64,000 bases of DNA from Kryptolebias marmoratus (GCF_001649575.2 NC_051430.1:31381395-31445394), one strand, 5' to 3'. Numbered from the stretch's first letter, positions 12,611 through 25,287 are shown. Translations and numbers: made by a program. Notes: a model not told the origin generated them from the letters alone.

Positions 12611-15600
12611 TCGTGTTGACCAGCTTCTTCTGCAGCTACGTGCTGAGAGGAAGAGTCATTTATTTAAAGCAGAACAGACTTAATGCTGAGCTCACATGGT
12701 GATTCATCAACTCTGAATCTCTGGTTGATGAGTCTGAGTTGAGAGGAAACGAGTGGCTCAAACAGGTGGAGGTGGACCGGACCGACCCGAGAGAGGCCGG
12801 TCAGCTGGGTTTACAGGACAGTCAGGTTCTGGGATTAAAAACTGACTGACTGCAGCTGCATTTCCTCTGTTCAGAAAGAAAAATAAATAAATAAAGCAAA
12901 TTGTGGCGTGAATTATATTCTACAGAAGAGCAATGATTTTCATTTGTTTGGCAACTGATTTATTAAAATATCAGCTGTCACCGTGAATTTATTCTCTGCT
13001 TGTTTAAAAGAAACAAAACAAAAGACACCAAATAAGATTTATAATGCCAGCTAAACACAGATCTTCAGGACTAACAGTCCGGTCTTTTTCCAGACACAGA
13101 GACTTGGACTCTCCTCGGAGTCGGCCATATTTGGAGACTCTTTCACAGTCGTCTGTTTGTGTGACTGTAAGCATCAGGAATCTCTCAGCTGAGAGAGAAA
13201 GGTGAGAGTCTGAGCAGCACATCCATCAGCTGCCTGGAATTTGTGCTGCGACGTCTGTGTGATCGGGACTGCCCCTCACTGCTTTTATTTTTAGAAACAT
13301 CACCTGCACGGTGTTTGTTTAGAAGAACAGAAATAGAACCAGCCTTTTAAAGGCTTGTTGTACTTTTTAATTGTCACACAGACGTACGGAGATGCTGACG
13401 GTGTCCAAGCAGCAACATTCCTGACATGTTTCTGATGCTTCACGTGTTTTCTGCTCACACTCACACAGAAACAAAGGAAGAAGGAGATGAAAGCATTTCA
13501 GACATGTGGGAGGTGAATGGAAGTTTCACTGCGAACAAAAACTGACACTGAACCCGGGAAAAGCAAAACGCAGAAAGAATCCTGAGAACTTCAGGAATGA
13601 GTGATGAGACAGAGTCGGCTTCTTTCCCACGGGGAGAACTTTGTCTCTTCACAGAGAAAAACCTGAAAATGTTTCTTTAAGACGTCCGTTGGTTAAAAAC
13701 ACAGACAGCAGGTTCCTTTGTTTCCATCGGGTTCTGTTCGAATAACTTCAGAACGTCTGCAGGGTTTTCACGATGTCAAAAAGAGTCCAAACCCAGAACT
13801 GTGGGACCAACCACACCACAAGTTTATTCAGATGTAACTGAGGCTCCAACTGCTTCTGATTCCACTTAAAGAAAACAAGACAATGAGATACTGATGACCG
13901 TATTATGAAGGTTTGACAGATTGATTTAAGATGCTCAGGTCAGTAATAATCATCAGTTCTGATGATTTTTTAAGTTGTTTCAGGCTGAATTTACAGACAG
14001 CTGGTAAATATCTTCCTTCAGCTGATGTTGATGTAAAACTTCTCAGCAGTGACATGTTTGTGGGAACTTTTACTAAAAATACACCTCAAATTCTCCTGAT
14101 GATGCAATTTATTTCTGTAAGAAAGAACTTATTATTATCGTCCGAACTCAATCTGTGCTGCATGAACCAGTTTACACAAAGAAAGAAAAAGATTTTATCA
14201 AAGATGGATTTTTTTCAATTGCAAAACCTGATCAGAGACAGAAAAGAGCCGTTTGGGATTATTTCTTCACTGAGTCTGTTTCCTTCCTCCTTTCTTATGA
14301 AAACCTGTCAGAAGCTGGCTGAATGTAAACAGAAAGCTTCTCTCCTCACATGATGCATGAAGTTTATTTAAAGAAAGCATCCGGAGATCTCCCCTCTAAA
14401 GCTGGGGGTGTTTTCTGCAACTTTAGACCCAGATATGAGGACCAACAGAACCAGAAGAGTTGTTATTATTTTAAACTGCACAGATGTGGATTACTGTGAT
14501 TTGGTGACTTCTTCGTCTGCCACCTCTTCAGGAGGTTGGATCAGTCAGACACAGAGGAGTGATGTGGACTCATGTGGACTACAGAACCTCCATCATATCA
14601 GCTGAAACCATGAGCTGTCCTCCACAGGGAAGCATATAAGACACATTTCTCTCCATGTTAGACGCCTGTTGTTCAGCACTTCTTTTAGTTTTGTTCTCAT
14701 TCATGGTTAGGGCTGGGAGGTAGAACCCTGGGAAAGGTTCAGATACCTGCAGCGACACAATGGCTGCATTGTGAACATTTCTAACCGTTGATTGTTTTTG
14801 CACATTTTAATGGGACCAGGTTGCACCACGTTAGTCAGTGATGAAACACGAAGGCCCCACCCCCCGCGCTGACATGAGAAAAAGGCTGCCAACTCCTCTT
14901 TGAACGAATGAGTCCGCCGAGACACAGATGTGAGTCATGTGTTTTTAATGGTGTGAGCATCAATCAGAGATCTTCTACGTTACTCCAAAACTTCCTCCAT
15001 CAGTGTTTTCTGCAGAATCACAGTCACCCAGTGAGACTCGTCCGCACATTCCTGGATCCGCTGAAAGGGGAACTGCTAATAGAGGATCTGGCAGGCTGTT
15101 AATGGAGCCACTCAGGCGGGAAGACAACAACCAGTTCAGGGCAGAAACCAAACTGTAACTCTGAACAGAACCTCTGTTCTGACAGACTTACCAAGAAACC
15201 CTGATGCTGCGGAGGGTTTTCTGAGGATACGGTACCTGCTGCTGCAGACAGGCAGACCTGTTAGGTTTAATTAATGTTTTCTCCTCATTAAAATACAAGA
15301 AGGAAAGTTTGCTTTGGATGACTGATCGAGCCAAAACCAGAGGAGCAGAGAGTAATTTAAAGCTTCATTAGAGCTTCTGTTATCCAGTAGGAGGCAAAAA
15401 ATTTATCCAACCCAGTTTGAGACAGAATCTGTCAATGTTTGCCAACATCAGCTGACACAGATCAGCACAATTATCCTTCATTAAAGGCCAACATTCTGCC
15501 TGTAGACTCTGTTTTTATCTCCTAAATGATAATTCTGTAACTTTTCCAACAAATGAGCTATTGTTCATTAAATAAAAATGTTCAAAGCTGGAAATAAAGA

Positions 15601-17184
15601 TAACACAACTCATTAATTAGGTGTTTTATAAAATACTAACATGTAAAAATGATTGTTTGTCATGAAATTAAGGATCTAAAATACATTTTTGATGTTTTCT
15701 ACATAAGACAAAGTAAAACATAAAACTGTTTCTTTTCCAAACTTATTTCTGATCAAAAAGGAACATCTTCCAGGAATGAAGGTTTCTGAGGAAAGAGCTG
15801 CACCCTTCCACGGATCAGAGAGTCAGCTGAGAACCGCAGAACCTGCAGGAACATGTTCCTCACCTTCTGATGAAGCAGAACTTCACAGAAAATGACTCAA
15901 GGAGAGAAGCTGATCCGTAAACTGAAACATTCAGGAATCATTTAAACTTCTGCTGCTAAAGAAACTGCAGAACGTCTTAACTCTTTGTTTTTATTGGTTT
16001 TATTTCATGGATTTATTAACATTTTAAAAAATCCTTCAAACAACTGGAGCCAAACAGGATCTGATGGGTTTTCAGTTAATGAGGCTTTTATTTTGTTAAA
16101 TAAACTTAATGTTTAAAGGGGGCTTTAGGTTGTATTTAAAGAGTGGATAGATTTATTAAACTTCATATAAACCTTCTTATCATCCGGGAGACCCGGCAGA
16201 ACCAGAACTTTCTCCGATTATTCTGAAGCTCAGTGATAAATACTTTGACAAACGTTCTGCTGGTTCCACATTTGGAGAACCGCCTGCTTCACGTTTCACT
16301 GCAGGAAGTTTCTCTGCAACATCCGGAGGTTTCTAAACGTTCATGCAACAAAAAACACAAGCTGGAAAATTTCACAAACGCTGATTAACAAGAGTTTGTT
16401 GGTGGAGATAAATTTAGAGAATGAGCTGTTTGATGAATAATATCTGTTTTAATTCTTTAAAGTTTGGTAACTTTATGTTAGAACCCCTGAGAGTTGATTC
16501 TGTCTTTAAAGAATCTGATTTTAAAGGATTTGGTACAGTTTGAATTCAGTCCAGTTTTTATTTTAATTGTGTTTTATTTCATTATTAAAATAAAAAAACC
16601 ACTAATGAGCTTCAAACTGAAGTTGGTTCATATTTGAAGTTAAATTATGACAGAAATAATAAATTAAATGTGTGTGAATTAGTTTGATGCTGATTTTAGT
16701 CAAATAAAACAACTTCTTTCGTGAAGTTTTTGTTTTTTACAGAAGGAAATCCATCTGCAGGTAGAAGAACAGAAACTTTTCTCCTCCTAACTCAGACTTT
16801 TTGTTTTAAATGTGTCCCTGATGTCTCTGAGAGTTTCAGTCTGTCTGCTGGACTTTATTTCATCAGATGAAGGTTAAATGATCCACCTGAACCATTAATC
16901 ATTAATTACCTGACATTAACTGCTCTCTTTTATTAGTTACACTTGAATAAACCAACCAACCTCTGCTCGTGTTTTAATCATATTTCTGAGGCTGGAATTC
17001 CCTGATCAGATGTTTTCTGTGTGTCTTTCTCCCTGATGACTCAGCTCCTGAGCCTCCGGCCGGATTTAAAGCTGCAAACCTGTCAAATCTGCAGCTTTTC
17101 GGTTCTTTTCTCTGTTGAGCAACCAGGGAGTGGCCTGAGCTTCGAGGGAGGTCCTAAAACTACATCCTGGTCTGAGGACAGCCG

Positions 17185-17190
17185 TATAAA
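17185..17190 (+). promoter_or_regulatory. TATA box of second IER3-like gene
   Basis: TATAAA in the context GCCGTATAAATCCGGC, 91 bp before the ATG. It is followed at the usual distance by a pyrimidine-rich GC stretch (CTCCCTGCGCTCCTCC) where transcription could start. A TATA-driven promoter fits an inducible immediate early gene. Confidence 0.7.
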
Positions 17191-17280
17191 TCCGGCTCCC
17201 TGCGCTCCTCCAGCCAGATCTCAGAGACGCACCGAGAGTACGAGAACACACTGAGAAAAGCCAACAGAACCCCAGAGAAC

Positions 17281-17829
17281 ATGTACTCCCGCTCCGACAG
17301 CACCACCCTCACCTACCCCCAGGAGAGGTTCGCCTGCACCCGGCGCACAGAGCCCGAGGTCTTCACCTTCGAGCAGATCCCGCTGCAGGCCACCGCCGTG
17401 CGCTCCTACGTGCCCATCCGGCCCAAGAAGCGCTGCACCCGGGTCATGTACCCCGCCAAGGTCCGCATGCACCTCCCGCCCCCGGAGAAGAGCCAGGCCA
17501 AGCGCTGGCTGCTCATCCTGTGCCTGGTCGTCCTGTGGCAGATCTACACCGAGGATCCGTGCACGGACACCCCGCTGAGCGCCGCCGACGGCTCCGCCAG
17601 AGACTACCAGGCGTTCCCCTTCCAGTCCGCGGAGGAGGAGGTCCGGCATCTCAGATCCGGGACCGAACTGCCGAGCGGCTGCGAAGAAGCTTCCAGAGAC
17701 TCGGTCCTGTCGAGTCCCGCCTGCCTGAAAGCCGCCCGGGACTCGGAGAGCAGCCGCTCGTTCGAGCAGAGCGCCGGGAAGAGCATGGTGGCCCTGCTGG
17801 TCTACCACGGCCTGGGGAAGGATAAATGA
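17281..17829 (+). CDS. ier3: IER3-like immediate early response protein, copy 2 (intronless)
   Basis: A single open frame of 182 residues starts at an ATG preceded by GAGAAC. Two IER3 blocks are present. The first is PEVFTFEQIPL at residues 25-35. The second is a basic stretch, RVMYPAKVRMHLPPPEK and KRWLLILCLVVLWQIYTED at residues 54-92, whose hydrophobic core (about 76-89) is the putative membrane segment. Human IER3 has the equivalent order PE-I-FTF, basic RVLYP, hydrophobic segment, E-rich turn. The C-terminal half is acidic and serine-rich, ends GLGKDK, and is not recognisably conserved. The coding region is strongly GC- and CpG-rich compared with its flanks. A TATA box and a 3' AU-rich element match immediate early control. 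Known roles of the family are apoptosis modulation and ERK signalling; this is inferred here. Unlike copy 1 there is no intron after the hydrophobic block. Confidence 0.88.
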   Translation: MYSRSDSTTLTYPQERFACTRRTEPEVFTFEQIPLQATAVRSYVPIRPKKRCTRVMYPAKVRMHLPPPEKSQAKRWLLILCLVVLWQIYTEDPCTDTPLSAADGSARDYQAFPFQSAEEEVRHLRSGTELPSGCEEASRDSVLSSPACLKAARDSESSRSFEQSAGKSMVALLVYHGLGKDK

Positions 17830-18251
17830 GCCGCCCCTGGAGCGGGCTGTGGAGCTGAACATGCACCGAGCTGGAGCTGCTGATCCTGATCCTGATCCTG
17901 GTCCTGAGCCTGATCCTGAGCCTCAACTTGGTCCGGAGAGGTCCCGGTTGATCCTGACGCGGTTCGGAGAAGAGCGGTGCGTCCTGCGCGCGCCGCCGCC
18001 ATGCGCCGGCTCGTCCCTGCCGGCAGACCCCCCCCTCACTGCCTCACTGAGGGGGGGAGAGACTCAGACTGGAGCAGGGACCTCAGAGACACTAAAGAAC
18101 TGAAAACTAAAGACTGAAAGCTTGAAGCGAGTTTGTGAACCAGAATCTGTCACAGATGGAGGCTGAGCGCCTGAAACTGACACTGTTTGTTCTTCTAAAT
18201 GTTAATGAAATATTTATTTTATTTGCTATTTATTTATTTATTTTTAATAAA
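17830..18251 (+). promoter_or_regulatory. 3' UTR of IER3 copy 2 with class II AU-rich element
   Basis: After the TGA comes a hexamer-like GATCCT/GAGCCT run (17880-17931). At 18211-18245 there is an AU-rich block containing ATTTATTTATTTA (18228-18240) and a further ATTTA near 18212. Overlapping AUUUA pentamers are the classic mRNA-destabilising element of early response transcripts. AATAAA follows directly at 18246-18251. Confidence 0.75.
18246..18251 (+). terminator. Polyadenylation signal of IER3 copy 2
   Basis: AATAAA follows the AU-rich element at once. The downstream sequence TTTTCTGTTTCTTG can serve as a U/GU-rich element. Confidence 0.65.
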
Positions 18252-19320
18252 AAAAAAAGTTGAAATACATTTTCTGTTTCTTGACCTTTATTCTCACTGA
18301 AGTGTTTTGGAGATTTTAAGGGTTTTATTTCTTTATTTTGCAGCTTTAGTTTAAACTGAAGAGGAGGAGGGATTATCTCAGATCTGATTCTGGGAACAAG
18401 TTGTCCTGAAGTTTGTTCTGCTTATGAACTTAATTACTCTACCAGAACCGGTTCAACAGAACCAGAATTAAAACCTAAACAATGGAAACACTTTAAATAA
18501 ACAGAAGTTGCATCAGTGATTGTTGCAGCTCATAAATCATTTTTTTTCTCTGCAGGTTTATTTTTAAAAAGGTTCAGAGGGTTCATCTCTTCAAACCTCA
18601 TCCAGCTCCTCATCTTTGAGGACAAATCTGCAGATCAGGATTTTATAAACTACCTATGAACCAAAGATTCAAACCAAAACTCCTCTCAGACTTTGTTGCT
18701 CAGTTTATTGTTTTTATTTTCTGTAAAGGTTCTGTATACAAACAGAACTTTTAACAACATTAAATAATATGCAGGAATCTGTTCCATGTTTCTCCTGCTT
18801 CCAAACATCAGCCCTTTAGTTTGGGATCAGCTGGATGCTGAGTCAGGAGCTGGAAACACTCACATTCTTTAAATGATTCACATCAGAAGGTCTTACTTCA
18901 CCGCCGCTGCTGCTGCCTGAGCTCACAGGATGACAAGCTCGTCCTCTCATGTTGATGTTGATGTTGCCGTGAGACAAACAGGTCCCGCTCACCTGCACAG
19001 GTAATCCTACAGGTATGACCAGCAGGGGAGGGTGGAGGGTTAGAAAAACTTCCATCCATTGTCATGACCTGCTTCTCCTTTCCAGGTCGCAGTTTAGATA
19101 AACTTGACATTCTGGAATTCTTTTTTCTATGAGGACACTTTGAGCTTCATGTTTCCATGTTTACAGGACAGAAAACAACAATAAAACAATAAAACAACAA
19201 CAATCAGAAGACACAATAAACACCTGAAAGCAGCCCTCGAATAAAAACTCGGGAAATTAATTCAAATCAGCTAAAACGTCAACATCTCAGACGGCCTTAA
19301 AATCTGACCGAGAAGACGCT

Positions 19321-19472
19321 AAGTCAGAGGTCAGAGGGAGGGTTAGGGTCAGAGGTCAGAGATCAGAGGCCAGAGGGAGGGTTAGGGTCAGAGGTCAGAG
19401 GGAGGGTTAGGGTCGGAGGTCAGATGGAACCCTATGGTTACGGCTGGGGTCAGAGGTCAGAGGCAGGGTTAG
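19321..19472. repeat. Imperfect minisatellite rich in GGTTAGGG and GGTCAGAGG
   Basis: About five irregular copies of GTCAGAGGTCAGAGGGAGGG plus TTAGGG. The telomere-like TTAGGG words are interspersed and not a true telomeric run. Confidence 0.8.
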
Positions 19473-21104
19473 GGCTATCCCCTGTCAGCCTGCTGGTAGG
19501 CTCACAGGCTTTAAAAGCAAAGAGAAGAGTTTAAAATGTTTGGGCGGTCTGGAGCGGTGGAAATGTGCTCGTGTTTTAGTCCAGCAGCAGTTTGGACTCT
19601 CAGATATTTAAACTGAATTATAATCATCCAGCTGAGGGGTGATGAAGGTGAGGATTCATGTCTCACGCTAATTAACCAGCTGCTTTAACTAAACAGCTCA
19701 GTTTAACTCTGCTCTGATTGGATCATCCAGCTTAGGCTCAGCAGCCATGTTGGCCCCAACTTCATTCTTCACCATATTCATGGTTCACAGCGAGGAGTGA
19801 GGAGTGAAGAAGTGACGTGTCTGCAGTAAACGTCAGAGCTGCTGCCTGGTTCTGTTAGAACCTGCTGGGATCCAATCAGCGTTCAGCCTGAGGAACGTGA
19901 ACCTGAACCAGTTTATTTAAAGCTCAGGTGAACACATAAACTTCCTGTTTTCACTGTTTTCACTGTTTACACTGAAACCTGGACCTGACTTTGGACTCCA
20001 CGGAGATGGAGGGAGGTCAAACAGAAACTGGTTCTGGGATGTTTTCTTCTCTTTATGATCTGTTCTGTTGACATGTAGACTCTCTGCAGTTTGTCCTACA
20101 TTTGAACCCGGAGACGCGCCCACACGTGAAGCTGAGCTCGGTTCATTTCAAACACAAATCTGTTCATATTTCCATTAAATAAACATGTTTATGTCTTCAG
20201 TTTTCTGTGCGATGATGTTGTAATATCATCTGTCAGACAGTTTAAACAGGTTCTCAGTTTATCTTATCAGACCCACTGATGGAACGTCGGGGAAACACGG
20301 AGCTCAGGCACATTTTTCCTGGAACTGATTCTCTGATAGACAGAAACTTTAAACATTTACTGGATATTTTATTAAAAAGTCCTCCTCTTGTTTCAGGGGG
20401 AGGTGGATCGATTCAAACGTCTGTTTTTTATATTTAAATAACTTCTGACTGAAACCAAAGAAACATTTCATTTACAGTTGAACGTGTTCAGCTTTGTTAC
20501 ATTCCAGCGTTTTCTAATTATCTGTGTAAGCTGCCCGCCCCCGTTAACACATGTGTGTGTGGGTGTGTGTGTGACTCGGTCGAGTCAGGACCTGTCAGAA
20601 GCTCCTCATTAAAGCTGATTCATCCTGTCACAAACTGTTGTGGAAATTTTCTCCCTTTTTCACTCAGTTTGTTGCATCATCTGAACTCAGTTTAGTTTCA
20701 AGCTGTCGGAGACTTGAACACAGAGACATTTAACAGAGGCTGGGGGACAAAAAGGACTTTATGTTTGTCCTCAGAGAGGATTTGGTCTCTTATGATGTGT
20801 GGGGTTTTGTGTTTGGTAAGAAATCAAAGAGTCTGACGGATCTTTGGTAGGATCTGTTCCGTTTGTCTCGTCTGAAGTTCTGTTCGCTTCCTGGGTTCTG
20901 TGTGTTTCTGGGTTCTCTGTTCTCATTGGTTCCTGTGTTCCTGTGTGGTTCTCCGTACCCTCTGGGTTCTTTCTGCCACTCTTCACTCTCCTCAGTAGTT
21001 TTCCAGTCAGCGCCTGTCCACGCCCACTTTACCTGTTCCCTCTCACCTGTCCTCCACCCTCAGCCCTCATATTCATTCAGTCACTTCCATTGTCTCTTCA
21101 CGTG

Positions 21105-23088
21105 TCTCCTCCTGTCCTCCTCCTGTCTCCTCCTGTCTCCTCATGTCTCCTCATGTCTCCTCCTGTCCTCCTCCTGTCTCCTCATGTCTCCTCATGTCTC
21201 CTCATGTCCTCCTCCTGTCTCCTCCTGTCTCCTCGTGTCTCCTCCTGTCCTCCTCATGTCCTCCTCGTGTCTCCTCGTGTCTCCTCCTGTCCTCCTCCTG
21301 TCCTCTTTATGTCCTTCTCATGTCCTCTTCCTGTCTCCTCCTGTCCTCCTCCTGTCTTCCTCATGTCTCCTCCTGTCCTCCTCATGTCTCCTCCTGTCCT
21401 CCTCATGTCTCCTCATGTCTTTTCATGTCTCCTCCTTTCCTCCTCATGTCTCCTCATGTCTCCTCCTGTCTCCTCCTGTCCTCCTCGTGTCTCCTCATTT
21501 CTCCTCCTGTCCTCCTCCTGTTCTCCTCCTGTCCTCCTCGTGTCCTCCTCATGTCTCCTCGTGTCTCCTCGTGTCTCCTCGTGTCCTCCTCGTGTCCTCC
21601 TCATGTCTCCTCGTGTCTCCTCGTGTCCTCCTCGTGTCCTCCTCCTGTCCTCCTCCTGTCTCCTCATGTCTCCTTATGTCTCTTCGTGTCTCCTCCTGTC
21701 CTCCTCATGTCCTCCTCGTGTCTCCTCGTGTCTCCTCCTGTCCTCCTCCTGTCCTCTTTATGTCCTCCTCATGTCTCCTCATGTCTCCTTCTGTTCTCCT
21801 CATGTCTCCTCATGTCTCCTCCTGTCCTCCTCATGTCTCCTCATGTCTCCTCCTTTCCTCCTCATGTCTCCTCATGTCTCCTCATGTCTCCTCCTGTCCT
21901 CCTCCTGTCCTCCTCATGTCCTCTTCCTGTCTCCTCCTGTCTTCCTCATGTCTCCTCCTGTCCTCCTCATGTCTCCTTATGTCTCCTCATGTCTCCTCCT
22001 GTCCTCCTCATGTCTCCTCATGTCTCCTCATGTCTCCTCCTTTCCTCCTCATGTCTCCTCGTGTCTCCTCCTGTCCTCCTCATGTCTCCTCGTGTCTCCT
22101 CGTGTCTCCTCCTGTCCTCCTCCTGTCCTCTTTATGTCCTCCTCATGTCCTCTTCCTGTCTCCTCCTATCCTCCTCATGTCTTCCTCGTGTCTCCTCCTG
22201 TCCTCCTCATGTCTCCTCCTGTCCTCCTCATGTCTCCTCATGTCTCCTCCTTTCCTCCTCATGTCTCCTCATGTCTCCTCATGTCTCCTCCTGTCCTCCT
22301 CCTGTCCTCCTCATGTCCTCTTCCTGTCTCCTCCTGTCTTCCTCATGTCTCCTCCTGTCCTCCTCATGTCTCCTTATGTCTCCTCATGTCTCCTCCTGTC
22401 CTCCTCATGTCTCCTCATGTCTCCTCATGTCTCCTCCTTTCCTCCTCATGTCTCCTCGTGTCTCCTCCTGTCCTCCTCATGTCTCCTCGTGTCTCCTCGT
22501 GTCTCCTCCTGTCCTCCTCCTGTCCTCTTTATGTCCTCCTCATGTCCTCTTCCTGTCTCCTCCTATCCTCCTCATGTCTTCCTCGTGTCTCCTCCTGTCC
22601 TCCTCATGTCTCCTCCTGTCCTCCTCATGTCTCCTCATGTCTCCTCCTTTCCTCCTCATGTCTCCTCATGTCTCCTCATGTCTCCTCCTGTCCTCCTCCT
22701 GTCCTCCTCATGTCCTCTTCCTGTCTCCTCCTGTCTTCCTCATGTCTCCTCCTGTCCTCCTCATGTCTCCTTATGTCTCCTCATGTCTCCTCCTGTCCTC
22801 CTCATGTCTCCTCATGTCTCCTCATGTCTCCTCCTTTCCTCCTCATGTCTCCTCGTGTCTCCTCCTGTCCTCCTCATGTCTCCTCGTGTCTCCTCGTGTC
22901 TCCTCCTGTCCTCCTCCTGTCCTCTTTATGTCCTCCTCATGTCCTCTTCCTGTCTCCTCCTATCCTCCTCCTGTCTTCCTCGTGTCTCCTCCTGTCCTCC
23001 TCATGTCTCCTCATGTCTCCTCCTGTCCTCCTCATGTCTCCTCATGTCTCCTCATGTCTCCTCCTGTTCTCCTCATGTCTCCTCATGC
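21105..23088. repeat. 2 kb polypyrimidine satellite with 397-bp higher-order repeat
   Basis: The plus strand is almost entirely C and T, built from CTCCTCATGT, CTCCTCGTGT and CCTCCTCCTGT words of 10-11 bp. From about 21850 to 23040 the order of variants repeats with a period of exactly 397 bp: the marker TCCTTTCC followed by CTCATGT words starts at 21851, 22248 and 22645, and a second marker followed by CTCGTGT words at 22038, 22435 and 22832. All three plus frames stay open for about 650-770 codons only because stop codons need purines that the repeat lacks. Confidence 0.97.
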
Positions 23089-24194
23089 ATTCCTTCAATG
23101 ATGAGCCAAAATTAAAATGTTACAAAACACTAATTACCTTAAAATACCTGAAGTAAGAAGTCAGGGAAAGATTCAGTCTCTGACTGTTCAGAAACTCACC
23201 TGGTCGACCTGAACAGGTGTGTATGAAGCTCACCTGGACAACCTGAACAGGTGATTTTATAAAGTTTAACTTGAGAAGAAAAGGAGAAACCAAACTTTTT
23301 TTTTTGACAGCTTATTATTTTGTTTGTTTTTTTTAATATCAGTTGAATGTTTTGAAATAAAACCAGATGTTTTCTGAGCGTTCAGGCCGGTGAAGGTCAG
23401 ACTGAGCCTCAGGCTTCCTGTTTGTGTTGAACACAGCTGAGGTCAAACCCGAGGTCCAAACCGCTCTGAAAACTGATTCCTGAAGGTTTCCTCCTGATAA
23501 AAACCTCTGCTGTCAGTTCAAATGTTATCTCCCGTCTCTGAAGGTGTCTTCAGTTCGTTTCTCACCTCCAGGCTCCAGCTTCAGGCTGGTCTGGATCAAA
23601 CCCAATTCCTGAAATCTCAGCAGAACTTTTCCTCTTCGGACCTCCTGCTTCCAGATGTAAACGCTGTTTCCTGTCGTCAAACAGCTGCTGATCAATTTAT
23701 TAATCCTGTTTCTGTCTTTTCAGACTTTTCTTGCTGTGTTCAGAAGGAGCTGAGTCATGTTTCAGCACATGTTAAAGAAATCACCTTATCTCCTGCAGGA
23801 AGTTCTCTAACTTCACTGAACAGATGAAACATTTCCCATCAAACTGCAGTAAAAGGTGAATAAAGCCATGCTTTTGAAACGCTGCTTGGTTTTCAGCCTC
23901 TTGTTGTCTTGGTTTCGGTCTGACGGCTGGTATCTGCTGAGGATCCCTCCTCCTGCTTCCTGCAACAATCAGCAGCTGCAGATCTGAGGTCAGCCCGGAA
24001 GCTGTGGTCAGCAGACAGACACATCGCGTGATGGTTGTACAAACACACCGAACAGCTGCTTCTTACACTCACGCTCACACACACACACACACAAACGCTG
24101 GGATCGGAAGTCAGGGTTAGGCTTGGATTCGTTTTCTTTGAATTCAGACATTCTTTCTTTTCTCTGAAGCAGCTTTAAAGTCTTGTTGCACAAC

Positions 24195-24280
24195 TTCAGG
24201 GACAGGTTCTGACTGGTTCTGACCGGTTGCAGGTTCTGACTGGTTGCAGGTTCTGACTGGTTCTGACCGGTTACAGGTTC
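24195..24280. repeat. Short tandem array of GGTTCTGACTGGTT-type units
   Basis: Four to five imperfect copies of GGTTCTGACTGGTTGCA and GGTTCTGACCGGTT. Confidence 0.75.
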
Positions 24281-25287
24281 TGTTCCTGCTGGAAACACCT
24301 TGACTCAGCATCTTCATTCTCCCTCCGTTAGAAGAAATCTACGCAGTCATGCTGAAAATGAAGCACGCCCGTTAAAACTGCATCGGGACCTTTAACCCAA
24401 AAGTCAAATGTAAATAAAACTGGATACAAATAAACTGAATAAACTCAGGAACCATCCTTCCTTCATTTGAGAACAGTAAACAGCAAATGTTGACACTCAG
24501 AGTCTTTCATTGAGGAGCTTTATTGTGAAAGTGTTCCTCTGTTCTCAGACAGTTCCTGCCAGCTGGTGAATCTCTGCCCATCTTCAGCCTCTAAATGCTC
24601 TTTTTATCTGCAGTCCTCTGACTGACCTGCTGACAATTAACTGAATTAGTTATAAATCTTCCTCAAGATGTTTCTGACTTTACAGACCTTTGTTGCTCCT
24701 GAAACAACTTTAATTTAAAATGACTTAAATCGGCCCAAAGACACAGTTCAAAGTCTTAGTTTCACCGTTTGATTTGCTTATTGTGAATAAAATATGGCTT
24801 TATGAGATTTGAAATTGATTACATTCCAGATTTGTGGTTATAACTGTTTCCTCTGACGTCACTGATTGTTCCCTTTTTAAAAGGACGTCACTTGTTTCCC
24901 TTGAAGTTTCTTCTTTTCTTGTGAGTTTATAAAGTTTTAACTTCAGAATCTTTAACAGACAAAATCAACTAGATGGAAAATGAGAAATAAACAGAAAAAT
25001 GAAGAGATTTTCCTTCTTTAAAGAATAACTACAGGATAGAGAGAAACAAAGGGCCTCCCTCGTCATCAGCTCCTTTAATACCAACACAGTGAGTCACAGG
25101 AGGAGAAACCGGCTGGAATCTGAGAGGGGCGGACGAAACACACCAACAAGGAGGCGTTTCAGGAGATTCCCCGATGGGACACACAGGAAACAAGTCAAAG
25201 CTCAAAGCTGGTCAGGATCCAGCTGGAGGAGAGTTTAAAGGTGGTCAGAAAAATAAAAACAGCTTCCTAGAAAGTCAGACCTCAGAT

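Larger units (their letters stand above)
6215..17160. other. Gene-free interval between the two IER3-like genes
   Basis: No supported gene was found. The largest open frames (7431-7805, 13931-14353) have no family resemblance and no convincing splice or promoter context. The segment 6840-7150 is locally GC-rich compared with its surroundings and could hold regulatory sequence, but nothing specific is visible. Simple repeats and possible transposon remnants are listed separately. Confidence 0.5.

Noticed and set aside
10481..14353. Several open frames of 60-140 codons
   Set aside because: AT-rich, no family resemblance, no promoter or splice support; length is within chance for this composition.
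17221..17862. 213-codon open frame antisense to IER3 copy 2
   Set aside because: GC-rich coding sequence often leaves the opposite strand open. The translation has no recognisable domain and the plus strand carries clear IER3 motifs.
19321..19472. Interstitial telomere sequence
   Set aside because: GGTTAGGG words are present but are separated by GGTCAGAGG units; there is no run of TTAGGG.
21105..23088. CRISPR-like array
   Set aside because: The repeats are contiguous without unique spacers and this is vertebrate DNA. The same applies to the other arrays in the window.
20844..23156. Overlapping open frames of 652-770 codons on the plus strand
   Set aside because: They only translate the polypyrimidine satellite. 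Stop codons need purines that the repeat lacks, all three frames are open, and there is no protein-like sequence outside the repeat.
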